Positions 33,467-48,324 of a DNA stretch of 64,000 nucleotides are shown in pieces (the first letter of the stretch is position 1; the number at the start of each line of letters is the position of its first letter). The position numbers were made by a program, and so were the translations under genes. The notes under the pieces were generated by a model. The model had not been told where the DNA came from. It saw only the letters and a program-made list of their open reading frames with translations, and did not search any database. Source of the DNA: Lampris incognitus (Eukaryota > Chordata > Actinopteri > Lampriformes > Lampridae); assembly GCF_029633865.1 (NCBI RefSeq), contig NC_079223.1, forward strand, positions 32,924,923 to 32,988,922. Reading direction: 5' to 3'.

Positions 33467-33775
33467 GTAATATTAAACGATGTGTCGTGTAATGTTTTAC
33501 GTTTTGTGTAACACGTAAATAAAACGTAAAACGTCTTCTTTTCTTTTCTTTTTTTCCTTTTTGTGATCGCCCCTGAAAATGTGCTCCTGAACCGACGACT
33601 GTATACACAGCCACAGAAAGTTACAAAGTTTAGAGTATTGACATTTATTGATTTTGAAAAGTGTTAGAATTTCATCTGTGAGCTTACGAGACAAAGGTCT
33701 GTCGACGAATTTTAAGTATTTGGAACTCCGATTGTTTTTTTTTTACTACCAGATACAATTTGGTGATGAGACTCA

Positions 33776-33818
33776 GATGAGACTCAGAATTTATCCTCGA
33801 TAAATTCTGAGTCTCATC
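33776..33818. repeat. Perfect 20 bp hairpin
   Basis: GATGAGACTCAGAATTTATC (33776-33795) and its exact reverse complement (33799-33818) are separated by CTC. It lies just upstream of a PLE-like terminal segment. Confidence 0.85.
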
Positions 33819-33849
33819 AGCAGCCAGTCAGACTAGCTTGGTCTAGTCA

Positions 33850-33935
33850 GAAAGGCACGAACTGAGGAAGCCTCTTGGATGAGAGGCGAAACGTCTTCAC
33901 GGATATATAACAAGTCCAGTTGCACTTGATTCAGA
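33850..33935. mobile_element. Second Penelope-like terminal fragment
   Basis: TGAGAGGCGAAACGTCTTCA followed by AAGTCCAGTTGCAC resembles the terminal block of the PLE at 581-2702 (GATGAAACGTTTCT...GTCCAGATGAAC) but is a different family. Only the end is present. Confidence 0.45.
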
Positions 33936-34094
33936 TCCTTTGGTACTACTCTGTTAATTGTTCTTAGCACTTATTGTATTCACTAATTTAAAAAAAACTC
34001 TTTATTGCACTTTTACTTTAGCACTGGTTTTGCTCTTAGACGCTTGTTTAGATGCAATTATGACCTCTGATGACTAGTAGTTCTCCGGATTTCC

Positions 34095-34172
34095 TATGTT
34101 AAATGCACTTATTGTAAGTCGCTTTGGATAAAAGTTTCGGCTAAATGACTGTAATGTAATGTAATAAAATAT
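34095..34172 (+). repeat. Common fish repeat tail
   Basis: It contains TTGTAAGTCGCTTTGGATAA and CTGTAATGTAATGTAATAAA, a 3' tail shared by several fish retroposons. It occurs in reverse at 17175-17250. Confidence 0.5.
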
Positions 34173-34494
34173 TTTAAAATAATTTTGGATAAATAAAAAT
34201 CAATCTACAACTTTATATCAATGTAGTTTTTAAGCGGTGCAGCCTCTTCTACGTGGGACATGTGTGTCCATGTGTGTGTGTCCATTTGTTGCATGAGATA
34301 CGCGCACCGTGCACCGCTTACTTCACCACCAGGTTTGTGATTATTATTTTGTTATCATTACAGAACCTAAGCACCTTGCTATGTGCGCGAAAAAGTCTTT
34401 CCGGTTTAGTCAGTACACGGATTATGCTCGTATGTTAGCAGTAGCCTCACAGCAGCAAAGCTTTCGGGTGCAGCAAAACAAATAAAAACAAAAA

Positions 34495-36973
34495 ATGAAG
34501 AGGAAGAAAAAAAACGACAGAGAGTGGCTTTACAAAAGTTCTTCTCGGGGCCTAGCCCAGCATCAAAATCCACAGAAAGCCAGCTTCAGTCATCGACCCT
34601 CCGCACCCAAAGACTCGACATCCAAGGTAGGCGAGCCTACAGTAGGCCTATCTGATGATGGTGACGTTAGCAGCAGAGCAGCAGCGGGTTGCAACTCCGA
34701 GGAGGACGGTTCTTTAACAACGACACAAAAGCACGACGAGCAACGATGGACAACAGAGGAAGAAAACATAGCAAAACAAACTGGTTCACTACAGAGAAGC
34801 AGGACTTTGGTACGATGTCAGAGGACAAGACAGAACAGGTCACAGAACGTGAGCCAAACGTTTATTTCACAGAACAGCTGGACCCAGGCAGGGTGATTGC
34901 AAGCTATTCTTCTGACCCTGCAAAGTTGGATAACAATGACGACAAAATGTGAGATTACTTAGCATCAAACAAACCGTGTCGAAATATTGGGGATTTTTCT
35001 GCATCTCTGAGAAAATACGGAGATACTAACCGAAGCTTAACCAAGGAACATCTCTTTAGGAAAAACTCTAAATGGAGAAGTCCTGTCGAGAGAACGGTTG
35101 ATATACTCACCCTCTAGTGGCTTGGTTTTCTGTTATTGCTGCAAGTTGTTTTGTAAAAGAGACACTGCATTTACCACCGGACTTAATGACTCAAAAAATG
35201 CTTCCAGTCGCTTACATGAACATGAAAACTCTATGGACCATCGCAGTGCGGTGCTTAGTCTATCGTCATTCGGAAATAAAAATGCACAAATCGATTCAAA
35301 TTTAGTACATCAAGTCGAATCCGAGAGAGCACACTGGCGCAACATTCTAAAACGTATAGTAGCGACTATCTGATTTCTTTCTTCCCGAGGACTGCCCTTC
35401 CGCAGTGATGAGGAGTTATTAGCATCGCCCCACAATGGGAACGTTTTGGGCTGCTTGGAGTTAATTAGTTGCTTTGATCCGCTGTTATCAGAACATTTAG
35501 CGAAATATAGAAACAAGGGCAGGGGAAATACTAATTATTTGTCCTCTACCATTTGCAATTAGTTTATTCAGCTGATGGCTGAAAAGATCCTGCGTGTCAT
35601 TGTTAAAGAAATTAAAGATGGCAAGTATTTTTCTATCGTTGTCGAGTCAACACCTGACGTCACACGATGTTGATCAGCTCGCCTTGATAATTCGCTATGT
35701 CCAGCAGAAGAGTGACGAACCTGTGGAGAGGTTTTTAGACTTCATACCACTGCATGGTCATAGCGCAGAACACATGGAGACAACGCTCAAATCAGCATTA
35801 AAAGAATTGGACCATGATTTACTGGACTGTCGTGGCCAAAGCTACGATAATGCCAGGGATATGGCAGGTAAATATTCTGGACTTCAGGCTAGAATAAGAA
35901 AGGAAAACCCTCTCGCTGAATTTGCACCATGCTCTGCACATTCTCTTAATTTGGTTGGTACATGTGCAGCAGAATGTTGCCTAGAAGCAGTTTCGTTTTT
36001 CGGCTTCATTCAAAGTCTATACCACTTTTTCTTAGTTTCGACACGGCGGTGGGAGATTCTAACATCACACCTCACAAAATGCGAGCGAGGTCTGACATTG
36101 AATAGCCTTTCTGCCACTAGGTGGTCTGCGAGAGCTGACTCAACGAAGGCTCTGAGATTTGGCTAAGAAGCCATTCAAGAAGGGTTGAACGAAATCTCTG
36201 TTGACCATGGAACCCCAAAAGCAGCGCAATACGAGGCATGTCAATTAATAACAGCAATGGGCACCCTTGAAACTGCAGTTATGACTGTAGTATGGGATGA
36301 CATTCTCAAAATAATACATTTATCCAGCAAAGCGTTGCAGGGGGTACAAATAGATATATGCACACAGTTCCTATTCTGTACAATTCACTTATAGAATTCA
36401 CAGGCAAGGCCAGAAACAAATTTGAAGCATACGAAGCAGAGGCTAAAACTCTTACTGCAACTGAGGGCTACAGGGCTGATAGCCAAAGAACTCGGGCAAG
36501 GAACGTAATGTTCGGCGAGCGTGCAACTCCAGACGTCAGACGCTCAGGAAGGGATGCATTCTTGATTGACACACATTATGTCATCTGTGACTGCCTGTCA
36601 CAGGAAGTGCGACGACGCAACGCCGCCTACAAAAACGTGGAGGAAAATTCGGTTTTCTTACAAATCCGAGAAACACATCCGAGAAATGCGTGCAGCGACA
36701 GAACATCTCAAAGAGAAGTACCCACGTGATCTTGAAAATAACTTTACGGAAGAGTTTTGTCAGTTCAGCTCAATGGCAAAGGGTGAACAATCAGTCATGG
36801 GCAGGTATAAGAAGCTCAGAGAGCTTGGTCTGGAGAATCTATTCCCTAACGTGGACATTTGCCTTCGCATGTATCTGACATTACCCATTGCAAACTGCTC
36901 TGGAAAAAGGTCGTTTTCTTTGCTGAAACGCATTAAAACGTACCTGAGATCAACAGTAAAGGACAAGAACTGA
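34495..36973 (+). pseudogene. hAT-superfamily transposase with TTF/MYM-type finger, broken
   Basis: The parts lie in order. An N-terminal low-complexity region (34495-34950) is followed by FCYCCKLFCKRDTAF (about 35130-35175), a TTF-type zinc finger. A DUF4371-like RNase H-fold region with VDQLALIIRYV and ARDMAGKYSGLQA (35594-36166) comes next. The hAT C-terminal dimerisation block LPIANCSGKRSFSLLKRIK (about 36885-36940) ends it. It resembles transposases related to ZMYM1-type proteins. There are stops at about 34950, 35371, 35560, 36164 and 36390 plus frameshifts, so no full protein can be made. Terminal repeats were not identified. Confidence 0.75.
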
Positions 36974-37441
36974 ATGCTTTTGCAGTGTTGGCGGTTGAGA
37001 ACGAATTTACCACCTCCCTGGATTACGATGACATCACCGAAGAGTTTGCAAACTGGCAACTTTTGGTAACTTCTATATAAAAATAAAGAAACTTTTCCAT
37101 ATACTGTATTATAAAGTTAAATGTAAACAGCAAATATACATAGGCCATAGTTTTATGTTGGATGTTGTCAAACAAAAAGGTTCGATAAAAAACTGAAAAG
37201 CAGCGGCCATGTTCTGAAAATACTACAAATAATAACAAGGAGTGTTTCATTATTTCGGCCTAGGGCTGATGCAAAATAAAAAGCAATACAGCACTGAATT
37301 ACATCTCCTGGTGTGAAAATGAAAAATAAATACAATATAAAATATAAGAAAATAAAATCAGTGCCCTTAGGAGCAATGTATCACATGTGTGATTAACTTG
37401 TGAGTCTGAAAGGCACCTCTTAAAAGGTACTCGCTCAAGCT

Positions 37442-38350
37442 TCATTCTATTTTTAAGTTTTTCTTCAGAAAAATCAGTTCGTCCACATTGTCAGTGCTGA
37501 GTACAGATCTGTTGGCAGTCACTATGTCACCCGCTGTTGAGAAGACCCGCTCGCTGGGGACTGACGTGGCAGGTACAGCCCGATAACAACGTGCCAACAT
37601 GGCTAGATTAGGATAAACAGACTCATGATCCTTCCCCCAGGCAAGCGGATTGGAATCGATTGAAATGCACTCCTCTGCCATGTAGGCATACACTTCATCT
37701 TACTATTGCACTTGGGCGCATAGATGTTGAAATGTAGAAGCCAATTGCTTCTGTAATGGTTTTGGCATTGTCTGGTTTGGTATCTAGAGGCTGCTTAAAA
37801 GCAGCGGGGATAATTAGTTGTTGCCCGGCTCTGGTGACTGGCACATCAGGGTGATGTCAACTTACATGCGTTAGCATGTTCGATGTGTTTCCACTGACGT
37901 ACCGTACAACTGCTGAACAACGCTGACAAACAGTCTTTGTCGGATCAACCACTGGCTCTCCATCGCTGCTGTAGTCCACTGCGAACCCCAAATTTTCGCA
38001 CACAGCTGATTTGAAAGTAGCAGGCGGGTCTTCTAGCTCCTGTGTCTCATTTACACTCACCGTCGTAGTCCACGTGAAAGCGTCCGCTTAATGTTTTGGC
38101 ATTCCTTCTGCTCTTCTTGTTCCTTAATGGCGGTTGACAAACAGCGTTGAAGTGCTTTATCGCCACCTTCTCAATTGGAGTGTGGATCAGAACGGCTATT
38201 TTTACAGTCTATGAGCTATACTCTCGCCTTTAGGCTATGTCAGTGTGACTGACTCTCAGACGTATTCGTCATACGGCTGCATGTACCGAACCGTGACGTC
38301 CGTACCGTAAATTCGCGGGACGAATACATATACCGTTACACCCATACTGT
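37442..38350 (-). mobile_element. Internally deleted hAT (BED-finger/hAT-Ac type) element
   Basis: On the minus strand an N-terminal piece (38060-37860) has TVCQRCSAVVRYVSGNTSNM, the start of a BED zinc finger. A C-terminal piece (37693-37442) has SVPSERVFSTAGDIVTANRS, the hAT dimerisation domain. The central catalytic part, about 1.5 kb in relatives, is missing. The outer end near 38350 reads, on the minus strand, GGGTGTAACGGTATATG, typical of hAT termini. The matching left end was not found. Confidence 0.6.
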
Positions 38351-38576
38351 ATCCTCATTTAAATAAAAAAGCCCTGTCATACAATTCCTCCCCCCACAAT
38401 CACACAACCATCTCTTCTCAACCCCGGGAGTCGACTACGAGCTATCCTTAGGGAAGGTAGACTTCCTGGGTCTTAGGCGATTTTTCAATCCCTTCACCAG
38501 ACTGGCCGGCCAGATTCTGCACAGAGAGTGGGTCAAGGAAGAATATGAGTTAGGCATCCCGGACGAGCCCCCAAAC
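38351..38576 (-). mobile_element. Endogenous-retrovirus leader with tRNA-Pro primer site, truncated
   Basis: Directly downstream (minus strand) of the LTR is GTT then TGGGGGCTCGTCCGGGAT (about 38557-38574), an exact tRNA-Pro primer-binding site of the kind used by gammaretrovirus-like elements. About 200 bp of leader follow, then the sequence meets the hAT remnant. No gag, pol or env coding sequence is present. Confidence 0.65.
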
Positions 38577-39017
38577 TGTTGTGGCAATTATTTAATTCCA
38601 CTCTGACATTACATGAGGAACGAGACAAAAATCTCTTACAGTATTGTCACAAGATTTTAATATATGTTCAATGAACAGACACAGGTGCTTGAATGTGCAC
38701 CGATCAATACAGTACAGTCTCTCTTATAGGGCAGTTGTCTGTTCTTCTCCTCCTTAACTCATGTCTTCCAGCTCTCATCCACCAAGGCCACTTCTGAAAT
38801 TAGTGTGGACAGACTGCTACACTCAGTGAGTCACCCATACATTCCTCTGCTATCAATCAACAATTAACAATAGGCCTTTATTTGTGCAACTGGAGAATAC
38901 ACTTTATAAGACTACCTTGGTTCTATTACACATGGACTTTAAGCATCTATCTAACCAATGTAAGGTCATAGTGAAAGATTAAAAGTAAGCAAACATCAAA
39001 TATGAGTTGCCCTCACA
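38577..39017 (-). repeat. Endogenous-retrovirus-type 5' LTR
   Basis: On the minus strand this 441 bp segment begins TGTGAGGGCAACTC and ends GCCACAACA, immediately followed by a tRNA-Pro primer site. That identifies it as the upstream LTR of a class I-like element whose body is lost. It contains the 20-mer TTGAATGTGCACCGATCAAT on the plus strand (38689-38708), shared with an unrelated Ty3 LTR. Confidence 0.65.
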
Positions 39018-39420
39018 ATTGTGTACACACAACATCCATTGCACGTGGTCTATCTTGGGTGCGAGATCTTTCCTCTTTTGCTCTCTGAGGTTTCTTCCTA
39101 ATTTTTTCTCCATTAAAGGTTTTCTGTTGTTATTTTGGTTTATTTTATGGAGTTGTTCCTTATCGGATGCTAGGGTCTAAGGACAAGATGTTGTGTTGCT
39201 GTAAAGCCCCCTGGGGCAAATTTGAAATTTGTGATATTGGGCTCATAGATGTATGAGCGAAAAGTGGGCGTTTGTTAATCTGGCATGGGCGTTTCTTGTA
39301 ATGGTGTGGGTGTGTATTGCACTGTGGGGGCATGTGTGTACTAGCGGCAGGCTGCAGATAGATACACTTGGTTGATGGCTTACCAAATCACTGGAGCTCC
39401 TCCTCTTTTGTCTTTCTCTG

Positions 39421-39493
<73 letters not shown>

Positions 39494-40691
39494 CAAAATG
39501 TAGTTTTCCTGCACTCTCTAGTGGGCTTTCATGTCCATTATTAAAATGACAAAATTCCTGGGCTTCTACTGCCCATTCTGTTGAACTTAATGGAAAGAAG
39601 AACTGGAGTTGGTCCCCGGGCGCTGCAGCTGCCCACTGTTCCTATACAATAGGATGGGTTAAATGCAGAGAACAAATTCACTGTAAGAATACAATTTGTT
39701 ATAAGAATACAATGTCAAATAAAGTGGCTTTCTTGTGATTATATTACCTATCATTGATATAATCATGAATTTGCTTGATATGTTTAGATGCATTCCATGT
39801 TATACTTGATTTGCCCAAGTTAACACGTCATGCCAGAGAGACACGGCTCTTCATCACTGCTGAGGCATCCCAGTGATCAGGATAACCCCTATCTGCACCA
39901 GCTGTTGGTGCAGGTAGTAAGGTCAAACCCTTTATTGTTATTTCTTGCACATCTTTCTTCACCTGAGAGTAGCCGTGTTTGATCACAGACATGGGCAATA
40001 GCTGTTTTTTGTGTCAACATACTACAGGCGCTTTTTTTTTCTGACCATAGCCCACATACTTTGTTTAAACTGGTCAAAACTGTACGTTTCAAGGGGTCGT
40101 CACTGTGATGGACAATGGATGGATGTTTGAAGTGTCACAAACTGAATTTAGGAGGGTTGGGGAATATGTATCCTCGAATGTCTAGAAGATCTTTTATGTC
40201 ACCACATATCAGTATAATGAAAGGCTTTAAAAAATTTTTTTCAAATTTAGAAAAAAAATACATTAAATGTGAGCAATGTCAACATCCTAAAAAACATTTA
40301 TATTACATTTAACTAACAAAAGCTGTCATTTCTCAAAACAATATGCTTGACAAAGAAATCCCACATGATGGAAAAACTAATCAATGATACAGTGATTCTG
40401 ACACTTCCAAAATCCCAAATAACCATTACAGACAAAACAAAAAAACCCCCACATAACTGGAAACTATGGTAAAATATTTTGTCAAGGTATGGTCGATAAT
40501 GTCCCCAGTTTGGAAACAAGAGTTTGACAGTTCAAGTTAAAACATTAGAAATAATTCTCTTAAGGCTGCTGCCTGCTTCGACATTTGGAATTGGGGGGAT
40601 GTGCGTCTGACATATTTTGCCACCTTTGCGAAACCGATACTTTGAAGTCTACGTGTTATATCTGCATTTGTCGGACTCTTTGCAATGATAC
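39018..40691. other. Non-coding stretch with (CA)n and a dispersed repeat
   Basis: A (CA)n tract occupies about 39425-39491. 39890-40050 (AGCTGTTGGTGCAGG, AAGGTCAAACCC, CACCTGAGAGTAGCCGTGTT) recurs partly at 60995-61110 in the same orientation and at 60340-60410 in reverse. No gene was recognised. Confidence 0.45.
39425..39491. repeat. (CA)n microsatellite
   Basis: An uninterrupted CA run of about 33 units. Confidence 0.9.
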
Positions 40692-41109
40692 TGTTACGGT
40701 TTGTGGAAGACCCCAAGCGCACGACACCAGACAGAGATGGGGTTAGCCGAAAATTGGCGTACTTTATTCCTTACGCGTACAAATAGTCAAACACAGGGAG
40801 GCAATGAGCGACAAGAAAAACGGAAAGTCCAAGGAGAAAAACTCGCGGGTAATCCAAAACGGGAACACGGCAGGATACTAAATAGGATACTAAAACATAA
40901 ACCAAGGGCTGGGGTGAGTTCGGAGAGAAAAGGACCGTGAGGGAAGAGTAGCCGCTACTGCGGGGAGGTTACAACACTAACTGACAACGGGCGCATGGGA
41001 GGCCACCAAACTTAAGCCCAGCCCTGACGGTTAAGCCCAGCCCTGACGAGCTGATTGGCTGCCGGCGCGGAGTGGGCGGGCCACGGCGCGGGGTGGGCGA
41101 GCCGTAACA
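40692..41109. mobile_element. Solo LTR with 5 bp target duplication
   Basis: This 418 bp segment begins TGTTACGG and ends CCGTAACA, an 8 bp inverted terminal match in TG...CA form. GATAC flanks it at 40687-40691 and 41110-41114. There is no internal coding. A direct repeat of TTAAGCCCAGCCCTGACG lies at about 41011-41048. This is the product expected when an LTR element recombines between its two LTRs. Orientation and family are not fixed. Confidence 0.8.
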
Positions 41110-41203
41110 GATACAGCCTTCTTGTTTATAATAACAATGAATGACTTTGCTGCCATGTTATTTTCTGATGAGATGTAGAAGGCTTAAAAATAGTTGATAT
41201 AGG

Positions 41204-41625
41204 GGTGTTCGGGTAGCGTAGTGGTCTATTCAGTTGCCAACCAACACGGGGATCGCTGGTTCAAATCCCCGTGTTACCTCCGGCTTGGTCAGGCGTCCCT
41301 ACAGATATAATTGGCCGTGTCTGCGGTGGGAAGCCGGATGTGGGTATGTGTCCTGGTCACTGCACTAGCGCCTCCTCTGGTCGGTCGGGGCACCTGTTCG
41401 GGGGGAGGGGGAACTGGGGGGAATAGCGTGATCCTCCCACGCATTACGTTCCCATGGTGAAACTCCTCACTGTCAGGTGAAAAGAAGCGGCTGGCGACTC
41501 CACACGTGTCGGAGGAGGCATGTGGTTGTCTGCAGCCCTCCCCGAATCAGCAGAGCGTGGGGTAATTGGCTGGATACAATTGGGGAGAAAAAGGGGGGAA
41601 ACGCCAAAAAAAAGGAAAGAAGAAG
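41204..41625 (+). mobile_element. tRNA-derived SINE, full-length, 12 bp target duplication
   Basis: It starts GGTGTTCGGGTAGCGTAGTGG (A-box region), with GCTGGTTCAAATCC as B box, followed by a fish SINE body (CTCCGGCTTGGTCAGGCGTC, GAAGCGGCTGGCGACTCCAC) and an A-rich tail. Perfect AGTTGATATAGG duplications lie at 41192-41203 and 41626-41637. Pol III promoter boxes are intact, so it could be transcribed. Confidence 0.88.
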
Positions 41626-41849
41626 AGTTGATATAGGTTTGATAAAGAATAGCAAACAAATAGGCGCCTATAGTTGATTAACTCTTTAGGACCTCTCCAT
41701 TTGATGTGAGTGTGCTTGCTCATGTTAGCAACGTCAGGCCACGCCACGCTCACAACGGATGTGTGTTTGGTATTAAGACGGCGTTCAGCGCATACAAACT
41801 CAACCTCTGTGAACAATGAGCCCTCTGTCTTCACTGCCCTCTCCCTTTG

Positions 41850-45241
<3,392 letters not shown>

Positions 45242-45292
45242 GCTGATGATGGCTCCATGTCGTTTTCAGCGCCTTTGGTACTGCATGGCACA

Positions 45293-45324
<32 letters not shown>

Positions 45325-46244
45325 GCAGGTAGGACAGACAAACAGATTAGCAATTGTGCAGCTTAAAATGTGGTTGATATCTTTCTCAGGTTGTAAAACC
45401 TAACAGTAAAGATTACAAAATGAAATGAGTAACTATTATGCAAATGTTTTTAAAAGTAGATTTACTTAACTGTATTTGGTTATGAGAACTCAGTTATTGG
45501 TGATTGTTTGTATAACTTTATCGGATTGAGTACCATTCATTTTATGTGGGATTTCAAGTGAACAATTTAATCAAATTATATTACAGTTGATTAATTTAAA
45601 TTATGTGCCTTAATCAACCATCTCAAAATTACATCTGCACACTATATTCATATATATTTAGTCAACGGGTCTGTTGCTTGACAAATACAAGTACCGACAT
45701 GTCTTTGTAAGATCTGTGGGAATTCCTCCCCACATCACTCCCCTTAGTGAAAATGTAATTTTTGTCTATTACCAAGTATCTCACCTCTTTTGAATATTTG
45801 ATTCTTATTGGTCAGTTAAGGCACACTGCGATTGGTTATTGCTGAATAGTGGACCGCTGTCCAGACTGTTGTCAAGCTGTTTTCAGTTGAGCTGTCCGAT
45901 AAGACCTGTTCTCAGGTCTATGTGGACATGTCCACACTGTTTGATTGGCATCTCCCTGACTAATTTAGTTAATTATACCTGTTAGAACAGAAAACTTACC
46001 CTTCTGGTTCTTTAGAGACATGATACAAGCTGACCTGACTTCATACCATACATACCTCCACCCAACCTCAGTTTCAGAAAAGGTCTACAAAAACACCTGT
46101 ATGTGATGGTCTGGGTCTTAAATGTAGACTTGCACAGTCAGCCCTATATCACATTAGCTCATCCTAGGCTCAGGATATAGGTTATCAAATAGGCATATCA
46201 GTGATATGCAAAACTTGTGCAACACTGGTCGTCATCATCTAGAC
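45242..46244. other. Non-coding stretch upstream of the NXPE-like gene
   Basis: An (AAAT)n run occurs at 45294-45322. The interval should contain the promoter or 5' untranslated exons of the NXPE-like gene, but no specific signal was fixed. Confidence 0.35.
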
Positions 46245-46441
46245 CAGGGACGGGCAATATTATCCAGAAAGGTGGGTGAAAGTTGTTGTTCCAACCAAGC
46301 AGTTACATGCCTGATCCCACTAATCAACCAGTAGAGTCTTTGCTGACGAACTTGATTAGGAGACACAGGTGTGTAATTGCTCGGTTGGAACAAAAACATT
46401 CACCCACACTGGCCCTTTCTGGATAAGATTGTCCACCCCTG
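46245..46441. mobile_element. hAT-type MITE
   Basis: This 197 bp non-coding element has inverted ends: CAGGGACGGGCAATATTATC on the left, and on the right, read on the minus strand, CAGGGGTGGACAATCTTATC. Flanks ATCTAGAC (46237-46244) and CTCTAGCC (46442-46449) are imperfect 8 bp duplications with a TCTAG core, as expected for hAT elements of the Charlie type. Confidence 0.7.
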
Positions 46442-46844
46442 CTCTAGCCCCTTCACATAGTTCGACTTCCTGCTCCCAGACACAGTTGATTCTCAATGTA
46501 TCCTTTCCAGATTGATATCTAGCTGGGTAAAAACTAAGCTGGTGAGATTTAGGCGAGCTGCACAATGCTAAAATTAATGTGATTCACGTTAGCAAGCTAA
46601 ATAAAGAAAAGTCTGGTCACAGGGTTCCCACGCGCCCTGGAAATCCTGGAAAATAGCTGCCCAATTTTCCAGTTATGGAAAACGCATGGAAAATGAGAGA
46701 GAAAAAAAACTAAAATGTCCTGGAAAATAGTGTTGTCCTGGAAAATTATTTCAACATTCTTCTATTTCCCTTTAGCTTAGAATTAACTACTAGGCGATCT
46801 ATCGAAGCTCCCCAAAATGAATATTTCCCATATTTCTCACCTGA

Positions 46845-46846
46845 CA

Positions 46847-46914
<68 letters not shown>
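46845..46914. repeat. (CA)n microsatellite
   Basis: A near-perfect CA run of about 34 units. The neighbouring coding-looking frames are artefacts. Confidence 0.9.
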
Positions 46915-46916
<2 letters not shown>

Positions 46917-47633
46917 AAAGCCCACACGAAGCTCCCAGTTCTTGAGTCGTCATGCGCTCCATTTGGTCTTGTTGTCATGTTGTTAACGTAGCTTATTAAA
47001 CTAAAGACAAGTAGTCTACGGATTGATTGACAAAGAAAACAGGAAATATTGGCTACTTTGCATTTGAGGCGAATTATCCAAGAAAGGCAAAGGATTCCAG
47101 CAAGCCCAACTGTATGCAAGCGATGCTACAGATGAAGTTCAAGTTTGTGAGTTTTCTCCATCCCTACTTGCTAGCTTGTTTTGCCTGCAAAGTGTGGTGT
47201 ATTGATAAATGTTCTATCATTCACTGTGGATACGGAACTACTTATTGTTCACATGTTGTTGACCGGATGTAACCCCGCCCAGAAAGGATATAAATATTAG
47301 GTGCAAAAGCGCCAAAACCCAGAACTGCGCTCTCCAATGCCTTGACAGTCAGGTGGACATGTACAGCCGAGAGATATGAATAAAAGCTCCTTTACATAAA
47401 GTCATCTCCGGGTACTTTGTTAAGAGTTGGATAATAATGAATGAATCAATCAATCAATCAAGTTCCATTTTATATAGCGCTTTTCTAGCTGCAACAACCA
47501 CTCAAAGCGCTTTACATTTCTGGTCAAATCTGAATTTCAGACACGTGTTACAATAGAACACAAGCAGTTTTCTGTACAATTGCTACCTATTTCGTATGCG
47601 TAAGGCCAACGAAATGTGATTTACAACGATTAA
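46915..47633. other. Non-coding stretch before Ty3-type element 2
   Basis: AATC/AATG repeats occur at 47436-47460. A fish repeat tail with TTTTATATAGCGCTTTTCTA and ACTCAAAGCGCTTTACAT lies at about 47466-47520. No gene was recognised. Confidence 0.4.
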
Positions 47634-47927
47634 TGTGGTGTTCCCAACACAGAATATTAACCAGTGGGGTTTTGTTGGTTTTGAATGTGCACCGATCAAT
47701 GTGATTGGTGCTGAATGAGGTGGAGGTCGTCTATTGGTTGTTCCTGAATAGTATATAAAGCAGAATCGCCACCAGGGCGTTCTCTTGGTACTCCGCTCTA
47801 CTCGGGATAGCTAGGTTGTTACAGAGTAATAATAAATATACTACGTTACTGTCATAAGTCTGCCGTGTGCACTTTCCAGTTATCTGCTTAAACAGTTTAG
47901 AACATTATTAGTGTTTCATACACGACA
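47634..47927 (+). repeat. 5' LTR of Ty3-type element 2
   Basis: TGTGGTGTTCCC...CACGACA. It contains a TATA box (TATATAAA, 47752-47759) and AATAAA (47830-47835), which set the plus orientation. It is followed by TTTGGCGACGAGGATGGGA, the likely primer site; the tRNA was not identified. Confidence 0.9.
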
Positions 47928-48022
47928 GCTTTGGCGACGAGGATGGGATGTTTAAGTTGGAAGTCACAGAGTTCGCATGCCAAGCAGCTCCAGGGAGGCA
48001 GAAGTAAACGACGAACAACCAG

Positions 48023-48233
48023 TGTAATGTCCGTAGACGCCTTGTCTTACTGACATAAGAATAATTCAAGAACGAGCCGACTTTGTAGGTTCTTTACTGT
48101 GTAGCTTTTACTAGCGTTCATCCGACATACAACCTTCATCACCATGCGCTTCTCACTTCCTGTATACGTCACACGCACTGCACGTACACCCGTGAGTAGG
48201 TCAAGTTAAACACGTGACCTTTCATTCATTACA
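48023..48233 (-). repeat. Downstream (3') LTR of nested element 3
   Basis: TGTAATGTCCG...CATTCATTACA as read on the plus strand. It is paired with 52213-52423. Confidence 0.9.
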
Positions 48234-48324
48234 TCTCCCCCTCTAAGATGATTTTCTAACCTGTATATCACCCCCCTTTTCACAAAAAATAAAAAATCCC
48301 CCACAATACACAAGTCCATACGCC

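Noticed and set aside
41477-41677. Short frames on both strands at 41.4-41.7 kb
   Set aside because: They lie inside the tRNA-derived SINE and have no independent support.
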